NCBI GenBank assembly: GCA_018857735.1 | Contig: JABMCL010003269.1 | Coordinates: forward strand, 52,767 to 116,766 | Origin: Alviniconcha marisindica | Taxonomy: Eukaryota > Mollusca > Gastropoda > Provannidae | DNA: 64,000 nt | Reading direction: 5' to 3' | Part shown: positions 48,201-57,900 of the stretch, piece by piece | Layout: each line of letters starts with the position of its first letter | Position numbering within the stretch: the stretch's first letter is position 1 | Made by a program: the position numbers and the translations under genes | The notes under the pieces: model-generated | What the model saw: the letters and a program-made list of their open reading frames with translations, nothing else | Database searches by the model: none | Told to the model about the DNA's origin: nothing

Positions 48201-48350
48201 CCGGACGAGGAGCACCCCACGGGCGCTGCTGCAGCAGGCCCCTTGCTGATTCCAGCCGCGCAGCAAGGAATGAGACTGATGTCCACATCCACTGCAGTGA
48301 TGAAGCTGCCACCACCCAAAGAGCCCAGGCCCAGGGTCTCCATGTGGTGA
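36278..48350 (+). CDS. LIPT2: LIPT2, mitochondrial octanoyl-[ACP] transferase (3 exons, complete)
   Basis: Exons 36278-36481, 41047-41302 and 47953-48350 join in frame to 858 nt, or 285 residues. The enzyme moves octanoyl groups from mitochondrial acyl carrier protein to the lipoyl domain of glycine cleavage protein H, the first step of lipoate synthesis. It is the LipB family with a BPL/LPL fold. The LipB signature RGGLITFHGPGQ spans residues 86-97. The catalytic Lys is K149 in DRKIAAIG, and the catalytic Cys is C183 in IVPCG. THGISLN (163-169) and TDLAWYEHIVPCG are also typical. Human LIPT2 is 231 residues; the excess here is a C-terminal tail of roughly 60 residues rich in Pro, Ala and Asp. 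The start codon was chosen because the conserved domain begins a few residues later; an upstream in-frame ATG at 36221 would add 19 residues. Introns are about 4.6 and 6.6 kb and filled with repeats. Confidence 0.93.
36880..37440 (+). repeat. CAAGGTCAAGGTCA repeat, array 2 (LIPT2 intron 1)
   Basis: About four diverged units of the same family as 32100-32990, including TTCAAGGTCAAGGTCAAAGT, ATGGTGATGCATCATCATG and ACCACTGATATCTTTGCAAC at the end. Confidence 0.7.
38260..38560 (+). repeat. Dispersed repeat, copy in LIPT2 intron 1
   Basis: Shares GGGAACCTGTTTAAATTGCTTG, shortened here to GGAACCTG.TTAAAT, then AAAAGTAG.GAGAGGATTTGG, GAATGGACC and CATGGCT.TAT.CTGACC with 57975-58240. Same orientation. 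The 108-codon frame inside is not supported as a gene. Confidence 0.7.
39640..40070 (+). repeat. CAAGGTCAAGGTCA repeat, array 3 (LIPT2 intron 1)
   Basis: One to two diverged units followed by the shared terminal region (CTGATGTTTCTGCAGCTGAA, ACACAACAGGGGGTATTTTG). Same orientation as the other two arrays. Confidence 0.65.
40395..40530. mobile_element. Short copy of the same foldback family
   Basis: It shares GTGAAAAACAGTGAAAAATG and CACTTATCTGTTTTTG with the left arm at 15739-15795. It then jumps to the terminal sequence (GTCCTAAT...AATAG...CCTTTCATG...TTTGGAT), which is the far end of the opposite arm. It therefore looks like a deletion derivative lacking most of the hairpin. It lies in LIPT2 intron 1. 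Confidence 0.6.
40505..40655 (+). repeat. 53-bp direct repeat, three copies
   Basis: Three almost identical units containing TTTGGATCTTGTTTTAGAAT and GCTAGCAGTCATTCTTG. The first overlaps the end of the foldback copy, so the array seems to have grown from the terminal sequence of that element. Confidence 0.85.
41047..41302 (+). CDS. LIPT2: LIPT2 exon 2 (LipB signature, catalytic Lys)
   Basis: The acceptor is CTTTTCTCAACAG and the first codon GCA. The exon is 256 nt and ends one base into a Gly codon, followed by a consensus GTAAGT donor. It encodes AEEKRLKELGAEFYRTNRGG, then the signature, and ends at the catalytic Lys motif. A tandem array starts at the donor itself. Confidence 0.95.
41303..41815 (+). 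repeat. About 41-bp minisatellite beginning at the LIPT2 exon 2 donor
   Basis: The intron opens GTAAGTCTTGGGTGCTGACT then AGCCTGTGCCGCTGG. Later units read GTAGTCTGGGATGCTGACTA then GCCTGTGCCACTGG, about ten in all. The first unit therefore includes the functional donor itself. A dispersed fragment (GTGACCCTGTGCAGTTGACA, also at about 49972) interrupts after the first unit. Confidence 0.8.
43316..45440 (+). repeat. 25-bp minisatellite of about 80 units in LIPT2 intron 2
   Basis: The unit is TGCCTTGTCTCTACACAAGT plus GTCTG. A spacer containing CAAATGATACACCACCTGAG and ACTTCTCCCTGCAG recurs at about 43469-43513, 43830-43874 and 44077-44121, so a larger block was also duplicated. No stop codon exists in any phase, which gives frames of 474-760 codons. 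It is intronic and noncoding by every other sign. Confidence 0.95.
45441..46984 (+). other. LIPT2 intron 2, non-array part
   Basis: Unremarkable sequence with CA-rich stretches (46053-46085) and a C-rich run near 46730-46752. GTTAACTGGGCATTAAAAAC at about 46328 resembles the GACTGGGCGTAAAACACC motif seen elsewhere. Confidence 0.5.
46985..47525 (+). repeat. 44-45-bp minisatellite in LIPT2 intron 2, about 12 units
   Basis: The unit reads AGATAGTCTGGTAAGAAACC then CCAAATACTACCACTACTTAGGAAC. Every unit contains CTG|GTAAGAAA, a good donor-like motif on the sense strand. The array ends 430 bp before the exon 3 acceptor. Confidence 0.9.
47953..48350 (+). CDS. LIPT2: LIPT2 exon 3 (catalytic Cys, tail, stop)
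   Basis: The acceptor is GTCTGTTGACAG. The exon completes the split Gly and encodes VRGSRYITTHGISLN, the catalytic Cys region and a KKVITHFLSAFEEEFDCEME helix that matches the family C-terminus. A low-complexity tail follows, ending at TGA 48348-48350. GC content is visibly higher than in the flanking introns. Confidence 0.93.
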
Positions 48351-48496
48351 GGAGACGGGAGGTGGGGGGGGGGGGATAGTAGGGCAAGTGCAGTGTGGGG
48401 GACTGGGAGAAATTTAGGGGGGGGGAGGGGGGGGCGGCGGTTAACAGGGGCTAATAGGGGAATGGACAGAGTAGACTGACTGGGGGGTGGCCACAC

Positions 48497-48502
48497 AATA
48501 AA
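48497..48502 (+). terminator. Polyadenylation signal candidate for LIPT2
   Basis: An AATAAA lies about 147 nt after the LIPT2 stop codon, beyond a G-rich stretch. It is the first canonical signal downstream and would give a short 3' UTR. A second AATAAA at 52816-52821 is an alternative distal site. Confidence 0.45.
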
Positions 48503-48603
48503 CAAGGTCTGAGTGGGATAATGGAAATTTTGTCCCTTGCTTGGGTCTGTGTGTGTGTGTGCGAGAGGGGGAGGGTCATTGCCTCCTCTGGGTCTTTCAT
48601 ACT

Positions 48604-48985
48604 GGCTACCAAATGTTCAAATGCTAAAGCCAGTGTATGTGCAGAAATATGTTGGAACAGTAACCAAATGTTCAAATGCTAAAGCCAGTGTATGTGCAGA
48701 AATATGTTGGAACAGTAACCAAATGTTCAGATGCTAAAGCCAGTGTATGTGCAGAAGTATGTTGGAACAGTAACCAAATGTTCAGATGCTAAAGCCAGTG
48801 TCTGTGCAGAAGTATGTTGGAACAGTAACCAAATATTCAAATGCTAAAGCCAGTGTATGTGCAGAAGTATGTTGGAACAGTAACCAAATGTTCAGATGCT
48901 AAAGCCAGTGTATGTGCAGAAGTATGTTGGAACAGTAACCAAATATTCAGATGCTAAAGCCAGTGTGTGTGTGCAAAGTATGTCG
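48604..48985 (+). repeat. 55-bp minisatellite, seven units
   Basis: The unit contains AACCAAATGTTCAAATGCTA then AAGCCAGTGTATGTGCAGAA. It starts about 100 bp after the proximal LIPT2 polyadenylation signal. Very low divergence. Confidence 0.9.
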
Positions 48986-51900
48986 GAACAGTAAGTGTGT
49001 GGGCAGGGAGGGTTGAATCTGCAATACCATTTTTTGTGTGCCACTGGGTGGGTGGGTGGGTGGGGGGGGGACTAATGCAAGAATGTTTGGAGCCTTTGTT
49101 TACATATTCTTCAGCTGAAAATGCTGTTAAATGCTTTACATTGTATGGAACAACATGTGTAACGCAACATCATTGTACAATGACAGTTGATGCATGCAGC
49201 AGGAAATGTCTTGTGCATGTTAGCCATGTAGCAGTGTTGTTCACATATGCTGCAGCTCTGTGTTTGACTGTTTTTTAACTGAAAATATTATCCATTTTGA
49301 CTTGTGCCATTATTTTCAGCCGCCAGATGTGTACATGCTAAGTTACGGCAATTGCTTTGTCAGCTATGATCGACACATGAAGTTCACCATCAGTTAATTG
49401 ACAGCATTTCTCAGCAGACTGGATTCATTGAAAGCCTGCATGCTGGTAATGGTACGCTTCCTGTGGTGTGTTTTTCTGCAATATATATATATATTTATCA
49501 TAGCAAAATACGGCTTATTGGAGCCTGGGTGAACCTGTGCCCTGCAAGTCCAGCAGATGAATAAAAAAACTGTACGAGAGCCAGCCAAGTAGTATTGTCT
49601 TTATTTCCATGTGCAATGCCAGTTTTTCTTGGCGTCTGGTATTGATAAATGAAAAGGAATAGTCAACGATACCAGCATGTCCTACTCCTAGCCTTATAAC
49701 AATTATGCTCTTCTTTTTTTAACAGAGGCAATATTGTAGGAAGCAACTCTTTCAAAGTTTGATGTTTGTTTTGTTTTATAGTTGTGTATGGATTGACTTT
49801 GAGAGGGTTTACACATGAGAAGTGTTGAAATGTGTGTGTGGATTGACTTTGAGAGGGTTTACACATGAGAAGAGTGTTGAAATGTGTGTGTGGATTGACT
49901 TTGAGAGGGTTTACACATGAGAAGAGTGTTGAAATGTGTGTGTGCTTATGACAGACCTTGAGCATCCTGAGGTGATCCTGTGCAGTGGACAGGCTGTTAA
50001 AATCCAATTACTGACTGGAGGGAGCTCCAGGTACCTTTGCCTTTCAGCTGTGTGAGGTACAATCTTGGTGATCAGATAGCTGTACCTAGCTGAGCGAGAA
50101 CACTGTAAAGGAGGATGTGCCAACACAGAGTTTCTACTGTTAGCCCACAATGCAGCCCATGGGCCTGTGTACTGAGTTTTGTTTGTTGAACTGGCCCCAC
50201 ATTTGCAACAGCCATTGGGACCAGTTCAGCAGGCTGTTGAATGTGTCAGGAGTGGCTCGCTTCATTTTTGTCTGCAATTTTATTGTTCTGCTGAATTGAG
50301 GAAAAAATCAGTGGTGAAGACTTGGACTTTGGATATGATGGTTTGTAGGTCCTCAGGAAGAACGCTGCGTTTTGCTTGGCAGTTGACTACCTCGGCAGTC
50401 AAGTATCAAGCAGGACAAATAATTATGGCATTCCTCCCTCATATCTACAAATCACCATTTCTGAGCCTTGATCATATTATGTGTTTGAACTGCTTGGTTG
50501 ACTGAACCAAAGGTGTATATATATATATATAATATACCAAGATAGCACAATCCTTACAGCCAACTAAAAAGCAGGACACATTCCCTTTGCATTAAACTGG
50601 CTCTGCTCCATGCCCATTTCTTCTTCACTGACAATAGCAGGAACATCAAAGTGTCCTCAAAAAAGATGTCATAATTATCGTTTATATCATTCCCTTCCTG
50701 CTTTGATTTTTTTCACTCAAACCAAAGACATTGCGTTACAATATGCTCTGTTTGCACAATCTGTCATAACTTAGCAAAGACCATTAACTATTATATATTA
50801 GCAAATACCAGTCTTTGCAATTAGCTGTTCAGCCCATTTTGAGGGGCATTAACTCTCTATGCCCTCCCCCCACCCCTCCATTTTGTGAGTGGATTCTGCT
50901 ACTGACAACACAGACCTGCTGTCTTGACTGGGGCTGTACAGATCTACAGAAGATGTTGAGTGAGCCTGTGCCAAACTGCTTGGTGGAATGAGATGGCACA
51001 AAACTGCTTGGTTGAATGAGATGGCACAAAACTGTTGGTTGAGTGAGCCTGTGCAAAACTGTTTAGTTGACCAAGACTGCACAAAACTGCTTGGTTAACC
51101 AAGACTGCACAAACCTGCTTGGTTGTCTGAGACTGCACACAACTGCTTGGTTGTCCGAGACTGCACAAAACTGCTTGGTTAACCAAGAGTGCACAAAACT
51201 GCTTGGTTGACTAAGACTACACAAAACTACCCAGTTGACATACTGCAGTTGATTGCAAAATGCAGCTTGGAATTTGCTCATTTTTCTGCAAGTCCTTTAA
51301 ATATCTGCTGCACAGTGCTCACAGAGCAATGAGCCATGCTCGGAACTGGTGTCCTGCGTTTGCCACAAAGAGACGCTGCAAGGCTGAAGTACAGACACAC
51401 ACCTCTGATTGGTGCTTTTGTAATGTGTGATGTCACAGAGCAAGACAATAATGAAGGCAAAGTGCCGGCCCATCATCTGCAGAAACGCATGCTTTCATTG
51501 CTGTAAGGAAAGCACAACTAGCCTTGTGCACACACACCCAGCAGTTCTAGACATGGTCACCAGGGCACATATATATACATATGGAGAGCAGATAAAGTTA
51601 AAGGCAGGTAGTATCAGAGCTCAGGAGCTGTGTGAAAGTCGAGGTGACCATCCTGGGCTTTCTGTCCTAACAAACCTTATGGTTTCCATGGACGTAAAGC
51701 AACATTGAACCATGCTCACGCATTGGTCTCGGCTTGTCCCTAATAAGTCAACCGACATCCGAGGACATTAAGCAACACAACAGCAGCAGCAGCGAGGCAG
51801 GTAGCCCCTAATCCCAGTTATCTGAAGAGTCCATAGGTCCAACTCTTGTTCCACATGCACAAGTCATCAAAAGGATCCGAAATATCCAGTTGCTCATGGT

Positions 51901-53104
51901 TATTTTTTAGATTAGGACAGTCCCTTTTTCACCAACAGCGCAGTGCAAGTGACGTTAAAAACTGGAAACCGATTGGACATCACATATGACCACCAAGCTA
52001 TGACTATAGTTCACTGCAACAGCCATGTCAATTTCAAGGTTTACTTTGATTGCAGCAGCGATGACCTAACGACCCCTTCCCATTCAAGATTTTCCTGTCC
52101 CTCCCTTTGTTATGCGTTAACTATGTGCCTTGATGCATGAAGCCAATTTTCTTTGATGGTACATGGGATGGCATCATTCCATACAAGTGTTTGTTTTCTC
52201 CTTAGTAATAGCTTCTGTCGGTAACAGCAGCATCGAGCAGCTATTTTATATATCGCTTTTGGGCTGCTTAAACTTGCAGAAATGTGTCCAGGAGTCCAAC
52301 ATTGGGCACTGAATTTAGTCTGCTGCATTAGCCAACCAGCTACAAACTCCTCATTTTTTACCATCAGCTTATGCCTCAGTTTCTCCCAAAAGGAACCCAG
52401 TACAGAGAACAGTAGGTATGTTTTGGGGGGGCACTGTGGCCTACAATGATTGTGAAAGCATCGTCTGTCTGGTGAAAGGATTGACGTATGCAGCAGTGTT
52501 AAGCCATCCACTAGTTTCACGTTAAAAGTGGAACCAGTTTTGAAGTGGACAGCTTTAACGTTGGTTGTTTCTCTGTGCAAAGATACCTGCACAGAGCTTT
52601 ACCTGTCGCACCAGTGTTGAGAGCCTTGAAGATTATCAGGGTCATTGTGGGGACTGAGGAAACATGGTACTATATTTTCCAGCTTTGTAAACATTTGTTC
52701 GTATTGGTTTGCTTTTGTGTGTTGTTGTCATTGTGGGTGGGTGGGTGAGGGTGAGACAATCCTGATGTTTACCTGTAAATATGTGAAATACGTGTTGACT
52801 GCATTTGAAAATACAAATAAAGAGACAAAGTGAACACTGTTTTGCCTTTTTCTAGAACTTTATTTCAGTCATAAGAGCATTCAGATAACTTATTTTGGCA
52901 TTAGACTACAATCCTTTATTTGCATTCAACAGTTTTATCTGTTTGCAATGATTTCTATGACAAATGTTAAACTGCATGGCAAAAAAATCCATAAATGTGC
53001 TGACAGAGTAAACGAAATCACATGTATGGACTTTACAGTGTTACCATAATACCAAACCATTGCATTTGGACTTTACCGTTTTACCATAATACCAAACCAT
53101 TGCA
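48986..53104. other. LIPT2-RNASEH2B intergenic stretch, no gene recognised
   Basis: Two short arrays lie here. About 49-bp units with GGATTGACTTTGAGAGGGTT occur three times at 49790-49955. About 30-bp units with GACTGCACAAAACTGCTTGG occur at 50950-51235, some joined by the palindrome TTGGTTAACCAA. The 160-codon minus frame at 52110-52592 resembles no family. Confidence 0.5.
52816..52864. terminator. Convergent polyadenylation signals
   Basis: AATAAA on the plus strand (52816-52821) faces AATAAA on the minus strand (52864-52859) with 37 bp between. These would suit distal ends of LIPT2 and RNASEH2B transcripts meeting here, but the UTR lengths (4.4 and 2.0 kb) are inference. Confidence 0.3.
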
Positions 53105-53390
53105 TTCAGTCTGTTCAACATTGATCAACTGTAAATAGACCTGTTCAACATTGACCAACTATACATAGCCCTGTTCAACACTGATTGACTATAATTTATA
53201 ACCCTGTTCAAAACTGATCAACTATACTTTATAGCCCTGTTCAACACTGATCAAGTATAAATAACCATATTCAATACTGACTGACGATAAATAGCCCTGT
53301 TCAACATTGATCAGCTACAAATAGCCCTGTTCAACACTGATCAACTATAAATAGCCCTGTTCAATATTGATCAACTATAAATAGCGAACC
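53105..53390. repeat. About 30-bp minisatellite, nine units
   Basis: The unit contains CTGTTCAACATTGATCAACT then ATAAATAGCC, with small length changes. Noncoding, downstream of RNASEH2B. Confidence 0.85.
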
Positions 53391-53774
53391 CATTTCTTTT
53401 TCAGCTGTCCATGAACACCCCTCCCCCCTTACAAATAATGTATTAACAAATTTCCAACTCCTATCAGTATTTTACTGACGTTCTTCCTTTTGCATTTAAA
53501 GTCTTTTCACATAAGTGATGTTAGACTGATCTTACAATTATCATGCTAATATTAACAACATGCATCAGCAAGCTGCACCAATAATAATAACAAGAAATTT
53601 ATTTTATAAAAAAACCCCACCAAAAACATACTTGCACTCATCAAACAAACATATATTCATTTGTATCTGTATCCATACAGTTAATTTGGTAGCAGGCTAT
53701 TCTTCAACTGAACAACCCTTTACCCCAGAATAGAGTCATAATACACATGCCTTCAGAGCAACTTTCATGTCCAT

Positions 53775-54072
53775 CCAAATCTGCTTTTCATCTTTCTGCT
53801 AACTCCAGCCAAATCTGCTTTTCATCTTTCTGCTAACTCCAGCCAAATCTGCTTTTCACCTTTCTGCTAACTCCAGCCAAATCTGTATTTCACCTTTCTG
53901 CTAACTCCAGCCAAATCTGTATTTCACCTTTCTGCTAACTCCAGCCAAATCTGTATTTCACCTTTCTGCTAACTCCAGCCAAATCTGCTTTTCATCTTTC
54001 TGCTAACTCCAGCCAAATCTGCTTTTCATCTTTCTGCTAACTCCAGCCAAATCTGTATTTCACCTTTCTGCT
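53775..54072. repeat. 34-bp minisatellite, nine units
   Basis: The unit is CCAAATCTGCTTTTCATC then TTTCTGCTAACTCCAG. On the plus strand each unit has a pyrimidine tract, a branch-like CTAAC and a CAG, so it resembles a splice acceptor, but no exon is known to follow. Confidence 0.9.
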
Positions 54073-54299
54073 GGAACGTAAAGCGTCGCCCAGAACCAGG
54101 CAAGATTTGGAGGTTGCGATATTTTTCTGCACATACACACAGCTTAGTATTACATGCTGTTCAGTGGGCATGGACACACTCGGCTGACTAGCTGCCATTA
54201 CATGCATGGAGAAAAGTTAGAATGGAGCAATACACCCTCCACCCTTTGAGTCCGAGAGATGCATCACACAGCTCAGTACACACTGTACTGTACCGTCAC

Positions 54300-54838
54300 A
54301 GGCTGGTGGCTGGAGGCACTTGCTCAAAGTACACTCTCCCTTACCAACACAGACCGAGGATGTACTGTTCGTCTGGAGGGGCTTGCTCAAAGTACACTCT
54401 ACCAGATCATCACAGGCCAACAATACTCGGAGGGGCTTGCCCAAAGTACATCTTACCATATCAACACAGGCCGAAAATACAGTTTTTATCTGGAGGGGCT
54501 TGCCCAAGTACATCTTACCAGATCATCACAGGATGACGATACTCTATTTCTATCTGGAGGGACTTGCTCAAAGTACATCTGACCATACCAACACAGGCCG
54601 AAAATACAGTTTTCATCTGGAGGGGCTTGCCAAAAGTACATCTCACCAGATCATCACAGGACGGTGATACTCTGTTTTCATCAGGAGGGGCTTGCTCAAA
54701 GTACATCCTACCATACCAACACAGGCCAAAAATACAGTTTTCATCTGGAGGGGCTTGCCAAAAGTACATCTTTCCATACCAACACAGGCTGAAAAGACAC
54801 TGTTTTCATCTGGAGGGGCTTGCCAAAATTACACTCTA
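54300..54838 (-). repeat. About 60-bp minisatellite just after the RNASEH2B stop
   Basis: Units contain GGAGGGGCTTGCTCAAAGTA, then CATCTTACCATACCAACACA and GGCCGAAAATACAG. It ends about 40 bp from the stop codon, so it probably forms the proximal 3' UTR. On the gene strand many units carry TGGTAAGATGT, a donor-like motif. Confidence 0.85.
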
Positions 54839-54878
54839 GGACATCAACACCAGGAGGCTGAAGGACCAGCTGCACTGG

Positions 54879-54968
54879 TCAGGACTTGGCGGAGAAGAAG
54901 CTGGAGATGCTCTTCATGCCGCTTTTGTCCACCTTGCTCAGCCTTTTCTGGGCAATAGTCTGCTTCCC
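54879..54968 (-). CDS. RNASEH2B: RNASEH2B last exon with PIP box and stop
   Basis: The acceptor is TTTCATACAG; 29 codons are followed by TGA at 54881-54879. It encodes GKQTIAQKRLSKVDKSG, then MKSISSFFSAKS. The PIP-type MKSISSFF is the PCNA-interacting end of the subunit. The human protein has about 12 further residues after this motif; here only four remain. Confidence 0.93.
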   Translation of the reverse strand, partial: GKQTIAQKRLSKVDKSGMKSISSFFSAKS

Positions 54969-57900
54969 CTGTATGAAAGATTTTTAATTTTTTTAATGGA
55001 AAGTCATTTTGGACAGTTTCACTTTTGATCTGTAAAAGGGGACTAGCCTGTTTGATGTGCTCCATTTGTGTGTGTGTGTGTGTGCATGTGTGTGTGTGTA
55101 TGTATGCATGTGCATGTGTTTGTGTGTGCATGTGTGTGTGCACATGCACACATGGATGATTGCACGTAAGACTAAAGAGCCTACACTGCTATCTACAATC
55201 TTGTCACTGCACAATTTCTACCCTTACATCTGATGTCGACAACCCCCACCCCCTCCACTCCAGCAAAGAAACAAGCAATACACACCTTTGAGTTTTCTTT
55301 CTTCAGCCCTTTGCTGTTTAAAGAGTAATCCTCAGTGGGCGTGACATCATCTTTGGACAGTTTAGCTTTCTGGAATGAAAAACAAAAGTGGAGGAAAACG
55401 ATGACATCAGCAATCAACAAAATTACAAAAGAGAAAAAAAACCCAGTTGGATGTTGCTTTATTCTGGCAAAGAAGTAAAGTACACACGGGCATGCACACA
55501 CACTCACATATACACATAACAGAGCAAGACCGCACAATTTAGCTTCGTGGAATAAAAAACAAATGTAGAGAGAAAAATAGTGACATCAGCAATCAATACA
55601 AGCATGAAACAAGAAAAATATGCAGTTGGATGTTGTTTCATTTTTGCAAAGAAGTAAACTAAGCACATGCACACCCACGGGCATTCACACACTCACACAA
55701 CATACATGTAACAGAGCAAGACTACACAATTTAGCTTACTGGAGTGAAAAACAAAAGTGGACCAAAAAGTAACTTCAGTAATCAATGCAATTATGACATG
55801 AGAAAAAACAGTTGGATGTTGTTTCATTCTTGAAAAGAATTAAGAGCACACACACACATACACACACACACACACACTCATGCAAGCATAATAACAATAA
55901 TGCACATTTATTTATCTTATGCTCATCAAAGCCCTGAGCGTTCACATGAAACATATTAAAACTAAATATGATATTCTATATGCATGTAGAGCACAGCTCC
56001 ACACAAACAACCCACACAAAGCACCATACGGAAAGACAAACACCCCACCCCACCCACCAGATCATACATCATACATGCGCATGCACACACACACACCACA
56101 CAATGACTGGGTACTGATATTAGTTGGGGCGAAGCATACACACACAAACAGTCGCATAATCGAGCAAGACGGAGATAGACTTTACAAAAGTGATGGCACA
56201 CTCACTTTGTTGGGAGGTTCTTCCGTGGTCTCTGGCTTGATGTTCTCTTTTGTTTCCTTTATCCTAGGGGGAAAGAACGAAGAAAAAAAAAACGAAAAAA
56301 AACAGCCTCAGTCAAATGAAAAATGTAAAAATTCTTTGGAAGTATAACAACACACCAAACTACCCAGCAAGAAGGAACAACAAACCATTCAACTCTACAA
56401 CAAAGGGCCAACAAATAAGAGAGGGACACACAAACATAATTATAACTCATTAACTGACAAGCGTTATTAATTATTTTTTCTTTCTTTTTTTTTAGTGCCT
56501 CAAAGCTGAGTGCTAACATTCTGAAATAAGATCCAAACACAAAAGGTTAAACAAAAGGCTGGCTTTAATGGGACAACAAAAAACATAAAATTTGCACGTT
56601 TTGTTTTGTGCCATTAAAAACAGTTCTTTTTAACCTTTTGTGTGTGGATCCAGAGTGAGACAGAAGTATAGTTTGTAAACAGGAGAAGTAGCTTGGTGTT
56701 TTACCCCCAATCAACCATTACAGTTATGTCAGGGCGATTAAACAGGTGAAAGGACATGCGACTCTAACAGTAACACAGACAAAAATCTAATGAGACGCAG
56801 AGAGAGAGAGAGAGAAGTAGAGAGACAGACAGAGAGAGAGAGAGCATTTATAAATCTGACACAAGTCCAGTAATCAACAGCCTGAAAATTAGCATCACTT
56901 ACTGGAGGTGAAAAACCACAGTGCCTTACTCGGATCAAACCCTCACCCTCCAACACCGGTGATGTATCCACCTGGTCAAACACACCCACACTAACCAACT
57001 GAGCACTGTTCGTACAGAACAAAACATCAGCCATTATTCTCTAAGACTACAGACTGAACTGTTGCATCACATGAAGGATGCTCCACACAGCCGAGCAGTT
57101 ACAGTGCTTACCCCAGATAATCTCTGAGGTTGGCTCCCAGCTCCAAGGGGAGGTAATCACTGACCAGACCACAGGCATACTTCAGATAGGCATCTGCAAT
57201 ACACAGTTCTTGGATTTTAACATGCTGTCACCTGAACAGGGTCACCTCAACATAATGCACAGACACTAGAGAACTTTGTACACATCACAACCCCATCCCC
57301 CACGTTCTTGGTAAAATGTCTCTGTTCCAAGAACCTTGGCTTAGACTGATCAGCTGGAGTTTGTCAGTTCACATGGTAATTCTGGATGAGAGAGGTTTGT
57401 GTACGATACCATTTCCACTGCTGTCATGAGTAGTGTCCCCTGTCACACCTGCAGCTGCATTCTGTCTTCAGCATCCCTATTTACAGCTGACTGAACGGAG
57501 GCACTGTTGTTTTGTTGTTGTCGTTCAAGTAAAAATTCCCAGTACTCTGCACGAAGGCTGACAAAAATCAATCTTAAAAACAGGACAAGAAACTGAGTGT
57601 GGAAGACTAGAACTGCTATACATCTTTCTTTTATGTTGTTGTATTATTCTATTTGTATCGATAGTGCACGTGATGCCTCTTTGGTGCAGTTCCCCTTTAA
57701 GGCACAAAACGCTTGTAGAATCTTACCGTCCCCTTCTGACTGGTCCTTTTGGCTGCGCACAAAGATGGCGCTGTGAGCCCCCGTCTCCCCAACTTGGATG
57801 TTACTGCTCTTCAGTGCCTCTGCTACACTTTCTGTCTGGAGAAAAGATAGTTTTTATTATTTTTTAAAGTTAGCTAGTTCTTAAATCATGAGTGTGTGTC

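Larger units (their letters stand above)
54969..57111 (-). other. RNASEH2B 3' introns
   Basis: The introns around the last four exons carry GT/CA runs (55066-55145, 55845-55878) and three diverged copies of an intron segment with GAATGAAAAACAAAAGTGGA and CAGTTGGATGTTG at 55370-55460, 55548-55640 and 55740-55830. The first copy overlaps the acceptor side of the 55286-55369 exon (AATTTAGCTT and AGTTTAGCTTTCTGGAAT). Confidence 0.7.

Noticed and set aside
47969..48505. 178-codon minus-strand frame over LIPT2 exon 3
   Set aside because: It is the antisense shadow of a GC-richer coding exon with a Pro-rich low-complexity translation.
52110..52592. 160-codon minus-strand frame
   Set aside because: No recognisable domain, no splice context tying it to neighbours and ordinary composition; length alone is not enough.
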